Assembly (NCBI GenBank): GCA_016934635.1
Contig: JAFGSK010000025.1
Span: 1 to 64,000 of the forward strand
DNA: 64,000 bases
DNA from: Caldifarciminota bacterium
GTDB taxonomy: Bacteria; Hydrothermota; Tepidihabitantia; B3-TA06
Reading direction: 5' to 3'
Of this stretch, positions 8,186 through 15,081 are shown in pieces; within the stretch, counting starts at the first letter, position 1; every line of letters begins with the position of its first letter. The notes under the pieces were generated by a model that was not told where the DNA came from, made no database searches, and saw nothing but the letters and a program-made list of their open reading frames with translations. A program made the translations under genes and the position numbers.

Positions 8186-8703
8186 ATGTGGAGGATTCTT
8201 GTGGTTGGTTCGGGCGGGGCAGGCAAGTCGATGCTTGCGCGCAAGCTCTCAAAGATACTCAGGCTTCCACTGATCAATCTGGATGCCCGTTACTGGAGAC
8301 CGGGCTGGGTCCAAACAGGTAAAGATGAGCGGAAGCAAATTGTATCTGAACTGATCAAAAGGGATCGTTGGGTAATTGACGGAAACTAAGGTGGTACCTT
8401 GGTCATGCGCTTAAAGGCCGCTGATACCGTGATCTTCCTTGACTATTCCCGTTTCTTATGCTTGTATCGGGGCCTAAGAAGGCAGCTTACCAGGGTACGC
8501 CCGTATGCGATCCCGGGCTGCCACGAAAAGATGGATAAAGAGTTTATACGATGGATCTGGAACTATCCTCGCAATTCGAGGCGTAGAGTAGAATAATGAA
8601 GATCCTCGATGAAGAGGGTAAAGGTAAATGCATCATTATCCTAAAAAAACCGAACCAGACCAGAAGGTTCACCGAAACACTAAAGGCCGTAATCCAGCCT
8701 TAA
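8186..8703 (+). pseudogene. broken P-loop kinase, DNA topology modulation protein FlaR-like
   Basis: A single gene broken at two points. The first part (from ATG 8186; an in-frame ATG also exists at 8171) has the Walker A motif GSGGAGKSMLARKL and runs to WVIDGN, where a TAA at 8387-8389 replaces the expected Tyr codon of the family motif DGNYGGT. In the same frame GGTLVMRLKAADTVIFLD follows, with the lid-like segment and WNYPRNSRRR. A stop at 8597-8599 then coincides with a frame change, and the C-terminal IILKKPNQTRRF piece resumes in another frame to the TAA at 8701-8703. Total length (about 175 codons) fits the adenylate-kinase-like FlaR family. Two lesions argue for a real pseudogene rather than one base-call error. 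Confidence 0.8.
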
Positions 8704-8719
8704 AAAATCAAGATTAAAC

Positions 8720-8747
8720 TTGCAAATCATTAAAAAATCAGTATATT
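8720..8747 (+). promoter_or_regulatory. promoter of comM
   Basis: TTGCAA (8720-8725), a 16-bp spacer and TATATT (8742-8747) in an AT-rich stretch. The leader would be only about 12 nt, with AGGA at its very beginning and the ATG at 8766. Confidence 0.55.
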
Positions 8748-8765
8748 CAGTTAGGATAGAAACAT

Positions 8766-10316
8766 ATGTTAGCAAAGGTTACTTCAGCTGGGCTTCTGGG
8801 CATCGACGCCTATCGTGTGGAAGTCGAAGTAGATACGGTCCGCAGCGGCCTGCCTTACTGGGCCACGGTCGGGCTGCCGGAAGGCGCGGTCAAGGAATCC
8901 AAGGACAGGGTGCTTGCCGCGTTAAAGAACTCTGGCTATTCGTTACCGGTTTCGAGGACAACCGTCAATCTTGCGCCTGCAGACATTAGAAAGGAAGGCG
9001 CTGCGTACGATTTGCCGATAGCGCTCGGAATGATCGCCTGCCGGGGAGGAGTCCCACAAGAAGAACTTGCCCGCTACCTCATAGTCGGCGAACTCTCCCT
9101 CGACGGCACTATCCGACCGATCAAGGGCGCGCTTTCCGTCGCTTCACTCGTCCAGGAACTCGGCTGTTTCAAGGGGTTGATCCTGCCTTCCCAAAACGCT
9201 CGTGAGGCGGGAATCCGGGGCAAGGGTTTTGTGTATCCTGCGGATTCACTTCTGCAGGTGGTCCGCTTCCTCTGCGGCGAGGAGGAAATTCATGCTATCG
9301 ACGTTGACGTTGACGAACTGTTCCGTGAGGAGATGTCCTGGGGTGTGGATTTTTCCGAGGTCAAGGGCCAGGAGCATGCCAAACGCGCGCTGGAGGTTGC
9401 AGCCGCAGGCGGACACAACATTCTTCTAATAGGCCCACCGGGCACGGGAAAGACAATGCTGGCCAAGCGTCTGCCGACCATCCTTCCATCGCTATCCTTA
9501 GACGAGGCCCTCGAGACGACACGCATCCACTCGGTGGCCGGGATGCTGGATCAGGGAAAGGCCCTTGTTGCCACGCGTCCCTACAGGTCCCCACACCACA
9601 CCATCTCGGACGCTGGTCTGATCGGCGGCGGCCAAGTCCCGCGACCTGGGGAGGTTAGCCTTGCCCACAACGGCGTGCTCTTTCTCGACGAACTGCCCGA
9701 GTTCCGGCGCAACGTTCTCGAGGTCCTGCGTCAGCCCCTGGAAGACGGCAAGGTCGTCATATCCCGGGCCAAGGTTACAATTCCCTATCCTGCCCGTTTT
9801 ACGTTAGTTGCGGCCATGAACCCGTGCCCGTGCGGTAACCTTACGGACCCTGTGAACGTATGCAGGTGCACACCTCCGCAGATCCAACGCTACAGGTCAC
9901 GCATTTCAGGGCCTTTGCTCGACCGGATCGACATTCACATCGAAGTCCCTAAGTTACGTTTTGACGAGATTAGGCGCAGAGAGCCGGGCGAGACCTCGGC
10001 GAGCATCCGCGAACGCGTAGTCAGAACTAGACAGGTGCAACTTACGAGATTTAAGGCGCTTAAGCGCAAGCACCCCGTTTACTCGAACGCGCAGATGGGG
10101 TCGCGGGAAGTACGTTCTTTTTGTGATATCTCACCTGATTCCGAGCACTTACTGAAGACCGCAATGGAGCGCTTCGGGCTTTCGGCGCGCGCGCATGACA
10201 AGATCCTCAAGGTGGCACGTACAATCGCGGATTTAGATTCATCCGAGCATATAAAGCCGCAGCACATCTCGGAAGCTATACAGTACCGCAGCCTGGACCG
10301 CAAGGTTGAGCTGTGA
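8766..10316 (+). CDS. comM: YifB/ComM family Mg-chelatase-like AAA+ ATPase
   Basis: 516 residues. The N-terminal Lon-protease-like fold domain covers about 1-170 ([32 protein letters not shown]). The AAA+ core has Walker A GPPGTGKT at 223-230, Walker [10 protein letters not shown] and the PCPCG cysteine segment ([10 protein letters not shown]). The C-terminal domain ends with [12 protein letters not shown]-like residues ([12 protein letters not shown]). ComM is a hexameric helicase promoting branch migration during natural transformation in Vibrio; other homologues are less studied. Length and motifs look intact. It lies at the left edge of a repeat-rich accessory island. Confidence 0.95.
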   Translation: MLAKVTSAGLLGIDAYRVEVEVDTVRSGLPYWATVGLPEGAVKESKDRVLAALKNSGYSLPVSRTTVNLAPADIRKEGAAYDLPIALGMIACRGGVPQEELARYLIVGELSLDGTIRPIKGALSVASLVQELGCFKGLILPSQNAREAGIRGKGFVYPADSLLQVVRFLCGEEEIHAIDVDVDELFREEMSWGVDFSEVKGQEHAKRALEVAAAGGHNILLIGPPGTGKTMLAKRLPTILPSLSLDEALETTRIHSVAGMLDQGKALVATRPYRSPHHTISDAGLIGGGQVPRPGEVSLAHNGVLFLDELPEFRRNVLEVLRQPLEDGKVVISRAKVTIPYPARFTLVAAMNPCPCGNLTDPVNVCRCTPPQIQRYRSRISGPLLDRIDIHIEVPKLRFDEIRRREPGETSASIRERVVRTRQVQLTRFKALKRKHPVYSNAQMGSREVRSFCDISPDSEHLLKTAMERFGLSARAHDKILKVARTIADLDSSEHIKPQHISEAIQYRSLDRKVEL

Positions 10317-10330
10317 AAACGTGGCAAAAA

Positions 10331-10570
10331 AAGTATGACAAAAGTATGACAAAAATGGGACAAAAGCGCCCCAAAAGCAGGACAAAAGTGGGACAAGTTG
10401 AAGTTCGATTCATCGAACTTCTTAAATCTCGACGAAGTCGAGATTAGGGGTCACCCGCGAAAGCGCGAAGCGATTTGGTGGGGTGAAAAATAAGTAGGAC
10501 AAAAGTGGGACAAAAGGGTGACAGATCGAACTTCTTAAATCTCGACGAAGTCGAGATTAGGGGTCATCCG
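10331..10570. repeat. GGACAAAA-type tandem repeats and a duplicated double palindrome
   Basis: Two layers. First, degenerate short tandem units of the form (G)TATGACAAAA / GTGGGACAAAA at about 10331-10396, and again at 10495-10522. Second, a pair of perfect hairpins: GAAGTTCGAT / ATCGAACTTC with a 2-nt loop (10400-10421), then AATCTCGAC / GTCGAGATT with loop GAA (10425-10445). A 42-nt segment of this pair (10412-10453) is repeated exactly at 10525-10566, 113 bases on, having lost the left arm of the first hairpin. The comM-TIR gap of 342 bases contains no credible gene. Confidence 0.85.
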
Positions 10571-10615
10571 GGCGGATGCACAGCAGTCGTTTGGGGTGAA
10601 AAAAGACAGGATGCC

Positions 10616-10643
10616 TTGACAGGAAGGTGGAAAAGTAGATACT
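10616..10643 (+). promoter_or_regulatory. promoter of the TIR/HEPN-like pair
   Basis: TTGACA (10616-10621), a 16-bp spacer and GATACT (10638-10643). The leader is about 10 nt long with AGAAGG upstream of the ATG at 10659. Confidence 0.6.
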
Positions 10644-10658
10644 AGAGAAGGTAATTAG

Positions 10659-11420
10659 ATGAACGAATTTACTCAAAGATTAAGGCTCATAATTTTCCCA
10701 TACCTTAAAAGTGTATTGGATCACTTGAAGCGGAAATTGTCTATTGATTCTTACCAGAAAGTGGCGTGGGCTGAATATTGGGAAGACCATTTAAAAAAAA
10801 CGAAAGATTATTTCCTTGAATTAAAGAAGAACCTACAGGATCTTTTCGAAGCACTTAGCATCAGGGAGTTACCGGAAAAGTTATCCTCCGAAGAAGGACC
10901 TTTTTTTGAAATTAGTTATATTGAGTTCTTTAGGGGAGACTTAGAACTTGCCATTAGATTGATTCGGAATTACTTAGAAGAGCTTACAGTAAAGGCAAAG
11001 GCAGACATCGCTAAAGTTTTTATTAGTCATGGGCCACCAACTTCCGTACTTGATAGAGTTTTTAAGTTTGTAAGAGATGACCTTGGTTTAGAACCAATTG
11101 TGGCGGAATGGACAGCCTCCGAAGGGCGCGGAATTCGACCAGATGCTGAGAAGAAGATACAAGAATCACACTGCGCGATTATTCTAGCTGAGAAAGACCC
11201 TGATGATCCGAAGGGGAAAAACCCTCGAGGAAACGTACTCATCGAATCGGAACACGCAAAGCTGATGTTAAAAGATAAACTCATCTGGCTAAAAGAAGAA
11301 GGGGTAGAATGGCCTTCCATGAATCGTGCGATAATCTGGGAGAGTTTCACACAAGACTGTTTGGAAAAAGCATTTGCCAAAATTGTAAGGGAGTTAAGAG
11401 CTTTCGATCTCTTAAGGTAG
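10659..11420 (+). CDS. TIR-like domain protein with helical N-terminus
   Basis: 253 residues. Residues 1-115 are charged and helical with no domain I recognise. From about 117 a TIR-like alpha/beta domain begins with AKVFISHGPP. It continues through the second strand GLEPIVAEW, the phosphate-loop-like segment EGRGIRPDAEKKIQ, the core strand SHCAIILAEKD and the helix NVLIESEHAKLM. Glu196 or Glu198 there sits where TIR NADases keep their catalytic glutamate. The layout resembles the predicted nucleotide-binding TIR-like family (PF10137) found in anti-phage systems. It is four bases upstream of a HEPN-like gene and shares its promoter. An abortive-infection role is inference. The locus is more AT-rich than its neighbours and flanked by palindrome clusters, suggesting transfer. 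Confidence 0.68.
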   Translation: MNEFTQRLRLIIFPYLKSVLDHLKRKLSIDSYQKVAWAEYWEDHLKKTKDYFLELKKNLQDLFEALSIRELPEKLSSEEGPFFEISYIEFFRGDLELAIRLIRNYLEELTVKAKADIAKVFISHGPPTSVLDRVFKFVRDDLGLEPIVAEWTASEGRGIRPDAEKKIQESHCAIILAEKDPDDPKGKNPRGNVLIESEHAKLMLKDKLIWLKEEGVEWPSMNRAIIWESFTQDCLEKAFAKIVRELRAFDLLR

Positions 11421-11424
11421 AATT

Positions 11425-12231
11425 ATGATCATTTTCCCTGAGTTTAATCGTAAATATCGGGAAGTACTCGGTCGCCTTATTAAAGGGGAGAAAATTGAGA
11501 GTGTCGTAGGGATTGCCGCACTAAATGATTATTTGATCAAAAGAATGCAGGATTATACAGTTATTGAACATCTGCCTAAGTCTAAACCAAAGGAAAAAGG
11601 TGAAGAGTATTGTCAGAGATGGATGAAGAACTTTGACGAAAGACAAAAGCTGGTAATTGAGTTCATTGCTGCGTGGCAATGCCAAATTCTATTTACATTA
11701 TTGAAAGTATACCAAGCAGGTCTGCTCTTGGGTAATCCAATACCTGAAGAAATGAGGCTGAAATGCAATATGCAAAATGAAACAGAATGGTATGAATTGC
11801 TCCAATCATTTGTCGTTAGTGAAATTTATATTTTCCAAAACAGATTATTTGCCTGGTTTGGTTTATTCAAAAATGCTGTGAAAAAATTTGAAGGGTCACC
11901 AAAATTAATAACTCAAATTGATGAAGCTACTGCCTCTATACGAAAGGAAACAGACAATTTAATCAAACTCAGACACGTGTACGTTCATCCTCATTCAGAT
12001 AGTAAATTCGAAAGGAAGCTTAGGCTGTGGAATTTACGAAAGGTAATACTTGAAAATGTACCCGGAGGAGAAAAAAAATTGGGAGCTTCCTTAAGGAAAG
12101 TGAATACCGAAATCAAAACTTCTGCCCCCAAAGTCGCTCTAATTGTTAAACGTAAACTTCTTTCATTACTCAATCGATATTCAGGTCTTATTCAGGATGC
12201 CATAAAATTTATAGACCCAGGGTATAAATAG
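11425..12231 (+). CDS. HEPN-like helical protein, partner of the TIR-like gene
   Basis: 268 residues, almost entirely helical. Near residue 183 it has Arg-His-Val-Tyr-Val-His-Pro-His, an RX4H pattern like the catalytic motif of HEPN ribonucleases (Arg183, His188, plus His190). It is clearly homologous to the protein at 15078-15902: both share YQAGxLL, a (T/S)EWY block followed by a (S)EIYxF helix, and equivalent spacing to the RH motif. In that paralogue both histidines are tyrosine. AAGG precedes the ATG at 11425, and the gene follows the TIR-like stop by four bases. I know no named family with this architecture. HEPN membership is a motif-level guess and could be wrong. Confidence 0.55.
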   Translation: MIIFPEFNRKYREVLGRLIKGEKIESVVGIAALNDYLIKRMQDYTVIEHLPKSKPKEKGEEYCQRWMKNFDERQKLVIEFIAAWQCQILFTLLKVYQAGLLLGNPIPEEMRLKCNMQNETEWYELLQSFVVSEIYIFQNRLFAWFGLFKNAVKKFEGSPKLITQIDEATASIRKETDNLIKLRHVYVHPHSDSKFERKLRLWNLRKVILENVPGGEKKLGASLRKVNTEIKTSAPKVALIVKRKLLSLLNRYSGLIQDAIKFIDPGYK

Positions 12232-12739
12232 ACCGAAGGGAGGTGTAGGGACAAACACTCTTGTTTGTCCGGACAGGCTGGAGAGCCTGTCCTACACGCT
12301 AAATCTGTGTTAATCAGTGAAATCTGTGGTTTCAAAAGGGGTACGCTGCGACCTGCGCCCGCTCGATGGAGGCAACTCCGTCTTAATGCTCCTTTTTGCG
12401 TAGAGGACACGCAAAAAGATCGCAGGCGGCCTGTGGCCGCAGCTCGTTGGAGGCAACTGCGTCGCCTTCACTCGCTGCGACCTGCGCCCGCAGCTCGTGT
12501 GCCGAACAGGTTCTCTAACCTGTTCAATCAACGAGAATGGACACCCTGAGAGGGTGTCCTCCGTGGTATGCAGTCCGTAGGGGGCGACGTTCGCAACTTG
12601 GGTTGCGCGCTACGCGTTAGGTCGGCTCGATTACAAATCATAACGGGCGCACCTGAAGGTACGCCCCTACGGGGTTTTACTATGGAGTGCAACAACCGTG
12701 TTGTTGCGGCGATGACGTGGTCATCGCACTCCAAATCAG
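12232..12739. repeat. cluster of perfect palindromes between the HEPN-like gene and the MFS gene
   Basis: About 500 bases without a credible gene. (a) 12243-12297: an outer stem GTGTAGG/CCTACAC encloses two hairpins, GGACAAACA/TGTTTGTCC (loop CTCT) and GGACAGGCT/AGCCTGTCC (loop GGAG). (b) 12504-12525: GAACAGGTT/AACCTGTTC, loop CTCT. (c) 12539-12559: GGACACCCT/AGGGTGTCC, loop GAG. (d) 12592-12607: CGCAAC/GTTGCG. (e) 12645-12666: ten-base arms with one mismatch. (f) 12683-12733: outer stem TGGAGT/ACTCCA enclosing GCAACAAC/GTTGTTGC and GCGATGAC/GTCATCGC, each with a 3-nt loop. Elements (a) and (f) share a three-way-junction shape but no sequence. Confidence 0.85.
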
Positions 12740-12767
12740 TTGACGCTTGCCCAACCGGAAATATAAT
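12740..12767 (+). promoter_or_regulatory. leaderless promoter of the MFS gene
   Basis: TTGACG (12740-12745), a 16-bp spacer and perfect TATAAT (12762-12767), then five bases and the GTG start at 12773. No Shine-Dalgarno. It begins seven bases after palindrome element (f). Confidence 0.7.
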
Positions 12768-12772
12768 GAAGC

Positions 12773-13969
12773 GTGAATCCAACTCAGGCATCTGAGGAAA
12801 CGCCCCGAACCCCGGGCGGGCGGCGAAACCTCATCCTTTTGAGTTTCGTTAGCTTGTTTAACGATATCTCCACCGAGATGATATATCCCCTGGTGCCCGG
12901 GTTTCTGCGTTCCCTCGGCGCGACCAACACCCTGGTCGGCGTAATCGAAGGGATAGCCGAGGCCACCGCCTCGCTCGTCAAGTCGGTTTTCGGCTGGTTT
13001 TCCGACCGGGTAAAGCGCCGCAAGCCGTTCGTTATTGCAGGCTATGCGCTTTCCGCAGTGTCCAAGCCGTTGCTTGCCGCCGCCGGGCGCTGGGGCGTGG
13101 TTCTGGGGCTGCGGTTTACCGAACGCACAGGAAAAGGCATCCGCACACCCGCACGTGACGCTTTGCTGTCTCAGTCGGTTTCAGAAAGAAGGCGCGGTCT
13201 GGGCTTCGGGTTTCACCGGGCGATGGACAGCCTGGGCGCTGCATGCGGGCCGCTCCTGGCGATGCTTATACTTTACCTTACCGACAACAACGTACGATTG
13301 GTTTTCCTTTCCTCCGTGGTTCCAGCACTCATTGCGGTATCACTCATCTTCTTCGTACGAGAGCTAAGGACTCTCAAGGATATGGTTGCCCAGGCAAAGA
13401 AAACCGGATCCCTGGGCCGGGACTTCATATGGTTCGCCGGGATCATGGTCGTCTTCACCCTCGGCAACTCGTCCAACGCATTCCTTCTGCTGCGTGCCCA
13501 GGACGCGGGCGTGGCCCAGGGAATGGTTCCTCTGCTCTGGGTGGTTTACAGTCTGGTTGGATCCCTGACCAGCCCGCTTTTCGGCGCGCTTTCAGACCGT
13601 ATCGGCCGCCGGTGGACGATCTTCGGCACATTCTTCGTGTATTCGGCGGTCTATTTCCTTTTCGGCAGATTCTCGACAAGCAGTGCCATGTGGCTACTTT
13701 TCGCGGGTTACGGCCTGTATCTCGGTTCCTCACAAGGGACATTCCGCGCGTTCATAGCCGACCTCGTTCCTGCGGAGCGCCGCGCCACCGCTTACGGGCT
13801 TTTCGAAACCCTTATCGGTCTCGCGCTCCTGCCTGCAAGCCTGCTCTTCGGTTTCTTATGGGACACGTTCTCGGTCCAGGTTGCGTTCAACGTCGGTGCA
13901 GGCTTTTCTCTGGTTGCAGCGTCGCTTTTTCTCTTCACGCAAATCATTTCGAGGCATCAGAGATCGTAG
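12773..13969 (+). CDS. major facilitator superfamily transporter
   Basis: 398 residues with about twelve hydrophobic helices. The conserved loop between helices 2 and 3 appears as GWFSDRVKRRKP, and its repeat in the second half as GALSDRIGRRWT. The N-terminus LLSFVSLFNDISTEMIYPLVPGFL and the segment ERTGKGIRTPARDALL are typical of a widespread bacterial MFS subfamily with no assigned substrate. The start is a GTG five bases after a perfect -10 box, so the mRNA looks leaderless. It is probably monocistronic, between two palindrome clusters. Confidence 0.88.
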   Translation: MNPTQASEETPRTPGGRRNLILLSFVSLFNDISTEMIYPLVPGFLRSLGATNTLVGVIEGIAEATASLVKSVFGWFSDRVKRRKPFVIAGYALSAVSKPLLAAAGRWGVVLGLRFTERTGKGIRTPARDALLSQSVSERRRGLGFGFHRAMDSLGAACGPLLAMLILYLTDNNVRLVFLSSVVPALIAVSLIFFVRELRTLKDMVAQAKKTGSLGRDFIWFAGIMVVFTLGNSSNAFLLLRAQDAGVAQGMVPLLWVVYSLVGSLTSPLFGALSDRIGRRWTIFGTFFVYSAVYFLFGRFSTSSAMWLLFAGYGLYLGSSQGTFRAFIADLVPAERRATAYGLFETLIGLALLPASLLFGFLWDTFSVQVAFNVGAGFSLVAASLFLFTQIISRHQRS

Positions 13970-14034
13970 AACCCGACCCTTAGGTTGGTTAGCTGGGAGG
14001 GCGACTCGTGCCTCGCCCCTACGAGGCAACAAAC

Positions 14035-14180
14035 GGACACCCTGGAGAGGGTGTCCTCCGCGGTTTTTCCTCTTGCCCCAAATCACGTCCTTGACACTCG
14101 CCGTCCGCAGCATACACTTCATTTTCGGGTGTAGGGACAAACACTCTTGTTTGTCCAGGACAAGCAGGAGTGCTTGTCCT
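14035..14180. repeat. palindromes in the gap and 5' leader before the small membrane protein
   Basis: Three perfect hairpins: 14035-14056 (GGACACCCT/AGGGTGTCC, loop GGAG), 14135-14156 (GGACAAACA/TGTTTGTCC, loop CTCT) and 14157-14180 (AGGACAAGCA/TGCTTGTCCT, loop GGAG). The last two form a tandem pair like 12249-12292. The first hairpin of each pair is identical, while the second differs in both arms in a compensated way. They lie between the promoter at 14091-14118 and the ATG at 14205, so they would be transcribed as the 5' leader. Confidence 0.85.
14091..14118 (+). promoter_or_regulatory. promoter of the small membrane protein
   Basis: TTGACA (14091-14096), a 16-bp spacer and TACACT (14113-14118). 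It gives a leader of about 80 nt that contains a tandem hairpin pair before GGAGG and the ATG at 14205. Confidence 0.6.
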
Positions 14181-14204
14181 AAATCAAATCTCAGGAGGAA
14201 AGAA

Positions 14205-14870
14205 ATGAGTAAAGCAGAAGACACACGCTCACGCCGCGCATGGCGGGGTGTTGGCTACGTTTTTCAGGGTATCGGGTTCGTCCTGGGCGCCTATGGACTG
14301 GTTTTGTGGTTTTCGTTGTACGACGAACTCAGATTTAACAAGCTCAAGCTCTGCAGCCCGAGCGACCTTGGACTCGCCGGTACCGTCTCAGTCCCGTTTG
14401 CCGGTATTTCCATATTCTTAAGGTTCATCTTCTTCATCGTCGCTGTGGGACTGTTTGCCTTCATCCTCGCGGCTATGGCGCGCGAGATTCGCAGGCTGCA
14501 AAGGACGGTGTCCGCTATAATCTCCGCACTGTCCATATACGTTTTCGCCGGTATCTGCTTCCTTGCAGCGCTTGTCTTCAACGTGCAGTGGATGGTAGAG
14601 GTTCACCTGGTGGGCCGCATCATGATCTCGTTAGCTATGATGGTTGCTTTATACCTCATCGTTGTGGCAGGGGTCAAGACCGAGCGCTCCAGGTTCCTTC
14701 TTGCACTCCTGTTCGCCATTGTCGCCATACCTGCCCAGTTCATTCTCCTGTTACCCGCCTACCAGTTCGTACCCGTAACATGGTGGGTGATAGTAATCGG
14801 TCTGGTAGTTGCTCTGGGTATCAATCTTTTGATATTTACGGCATCGATGAGGGAAAGGAAAAAACCCTAG
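14205..14870 (+). CDS. integral membrane protein of unknown function
   Basis: 221 residues from the ATG at 14205, preceded by AGGAGG. Roughly six to seven hydrophobic segments are visible, for example GIGFVLGAYGLVLWFSLY, FIFFIVAVGLFAFILAAMA, YVFAGICFLAALVF and WWVIVIGLVVALGINLL, with a charged C-terminus RERKKP. No enzymatic or transport motif is recognised. The reading frame is open further upstream to 13881, but that part would translate the palindromic repeats and lies before the promoter, so I reject it. Neighbours are an MFS transporter and a HEPN-like paralogue; no functional link is evident. Confidence 0.7.
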   Translation: MSKAEDTRSRRAWRGVGYVFQGIGFVLGAYGLVLWFSLYDELRFNKLKLCSPSDLGLAGTVSVPFAGISIFLRFIFFIVAVGLFAFILAAMAREIRRLQRTVSAIISALSIYVFAGICFLAALVFNVQWMVEVHLVGRIMISLAMMVALYLIVVAGVKTERSRFLLALLFAIVAIPAQFILLLPAYQFVPVTWWVIVIGLVVALGINLLIFTASMRERKKP

Positions 14871-14879
14871 CCTTCCGGG

Positions 14880-14908
14880 TTGACACGACGGGGTTCCAAG
14901 GGTATCAT
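14880..14908 (+). promoter_or_regulatory. possible promoter upstream of the HEPN-like paralogue
   Basis: TTGACA (14880-14885), a 17-bp spacer and TATCAT (14903-14908). Transcription would begin about 160 bases before the ATG at 15078, leaving room for a small upstream open frame. Confidence 0.45.
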
Positions 14909-14958
14909 TAGTACTCTTAATGTGGAGAGAGCCAAATTAAGTAAGGAGACATTAAAGC

Positions 14959-15081
14959 TTGATTAAAATAGGTTTCCCCACAGTATCCGGAGGACGGCAT
15001 GATGTATGGGGGATATACGTCAGAAGATTTGGCGAATATCCTTCATTTTTTATACCTCCTAGCCGGAAGGAGAAAAGATGA
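14959..15081 (+). CDS. possible 40-residue small protein coupled to the HEPN-like paralogue
   Basis: A TTG start with AAGGAG ten bases upstream opens a 40-codon frame. Its TGA overlaps the ATG of the next gene (ATGA), the arrangement used for translational coupling. The peptide is basic and aromatic, ending FFIPPSRKEKR. I recognise no homology. It could be a real small protein, the remnant of a lost upstream partner (the other HEPN-like gene has a TIR-like gene in this position), or chance. A second overlapping frame, starting at an ATG near 14999, is also open for about 33 codons. Confidence 0.3.
   Translation: MIKIGFPTVSGGRHDVWGIYVRRFGEYPSFFIPPSRKEKR

Noticed and set aside
8387-8389. Programmed readthrough of the TAA in the kinase-like gene
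   Set aside because: A second lesion (frame change near 8597) makes simple decay the better explanation.
10079-10396. Minus-strand frame reading a repetitive SHFC-type peptide
   Set aside because: It is the complement of the comM 3' end plus the GGACAAAA tandem repeats.
10331-10570. CRISPR-like array
   Set aside because: Only two exact 42-nt copies 113 bases apart plus irregular short units; no regular repeat-spacer pattern and no cas genes in the window.
12265-12795. Several open frames of 70-95 codons on both strands between the HEPN-like and MFS genes
   Set aside because: They consist of palindrome and repeat sequence, overlap each other on both strands and lack ribosome sites.
13243-13983. 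246-codon frame overlapping the MFS gene in another frame
   Set aside because: Shadow of the MFS coding sequence; composition is arginine-, proline- and cysteine-rich with no domain.
13881-14204. N-terminal extension of the small membrane protein
   Set aside because: It would translate the palindromic repeats and run across the promoter at 14091-14118; the ATG at 14205 has a strong AGGAGG.
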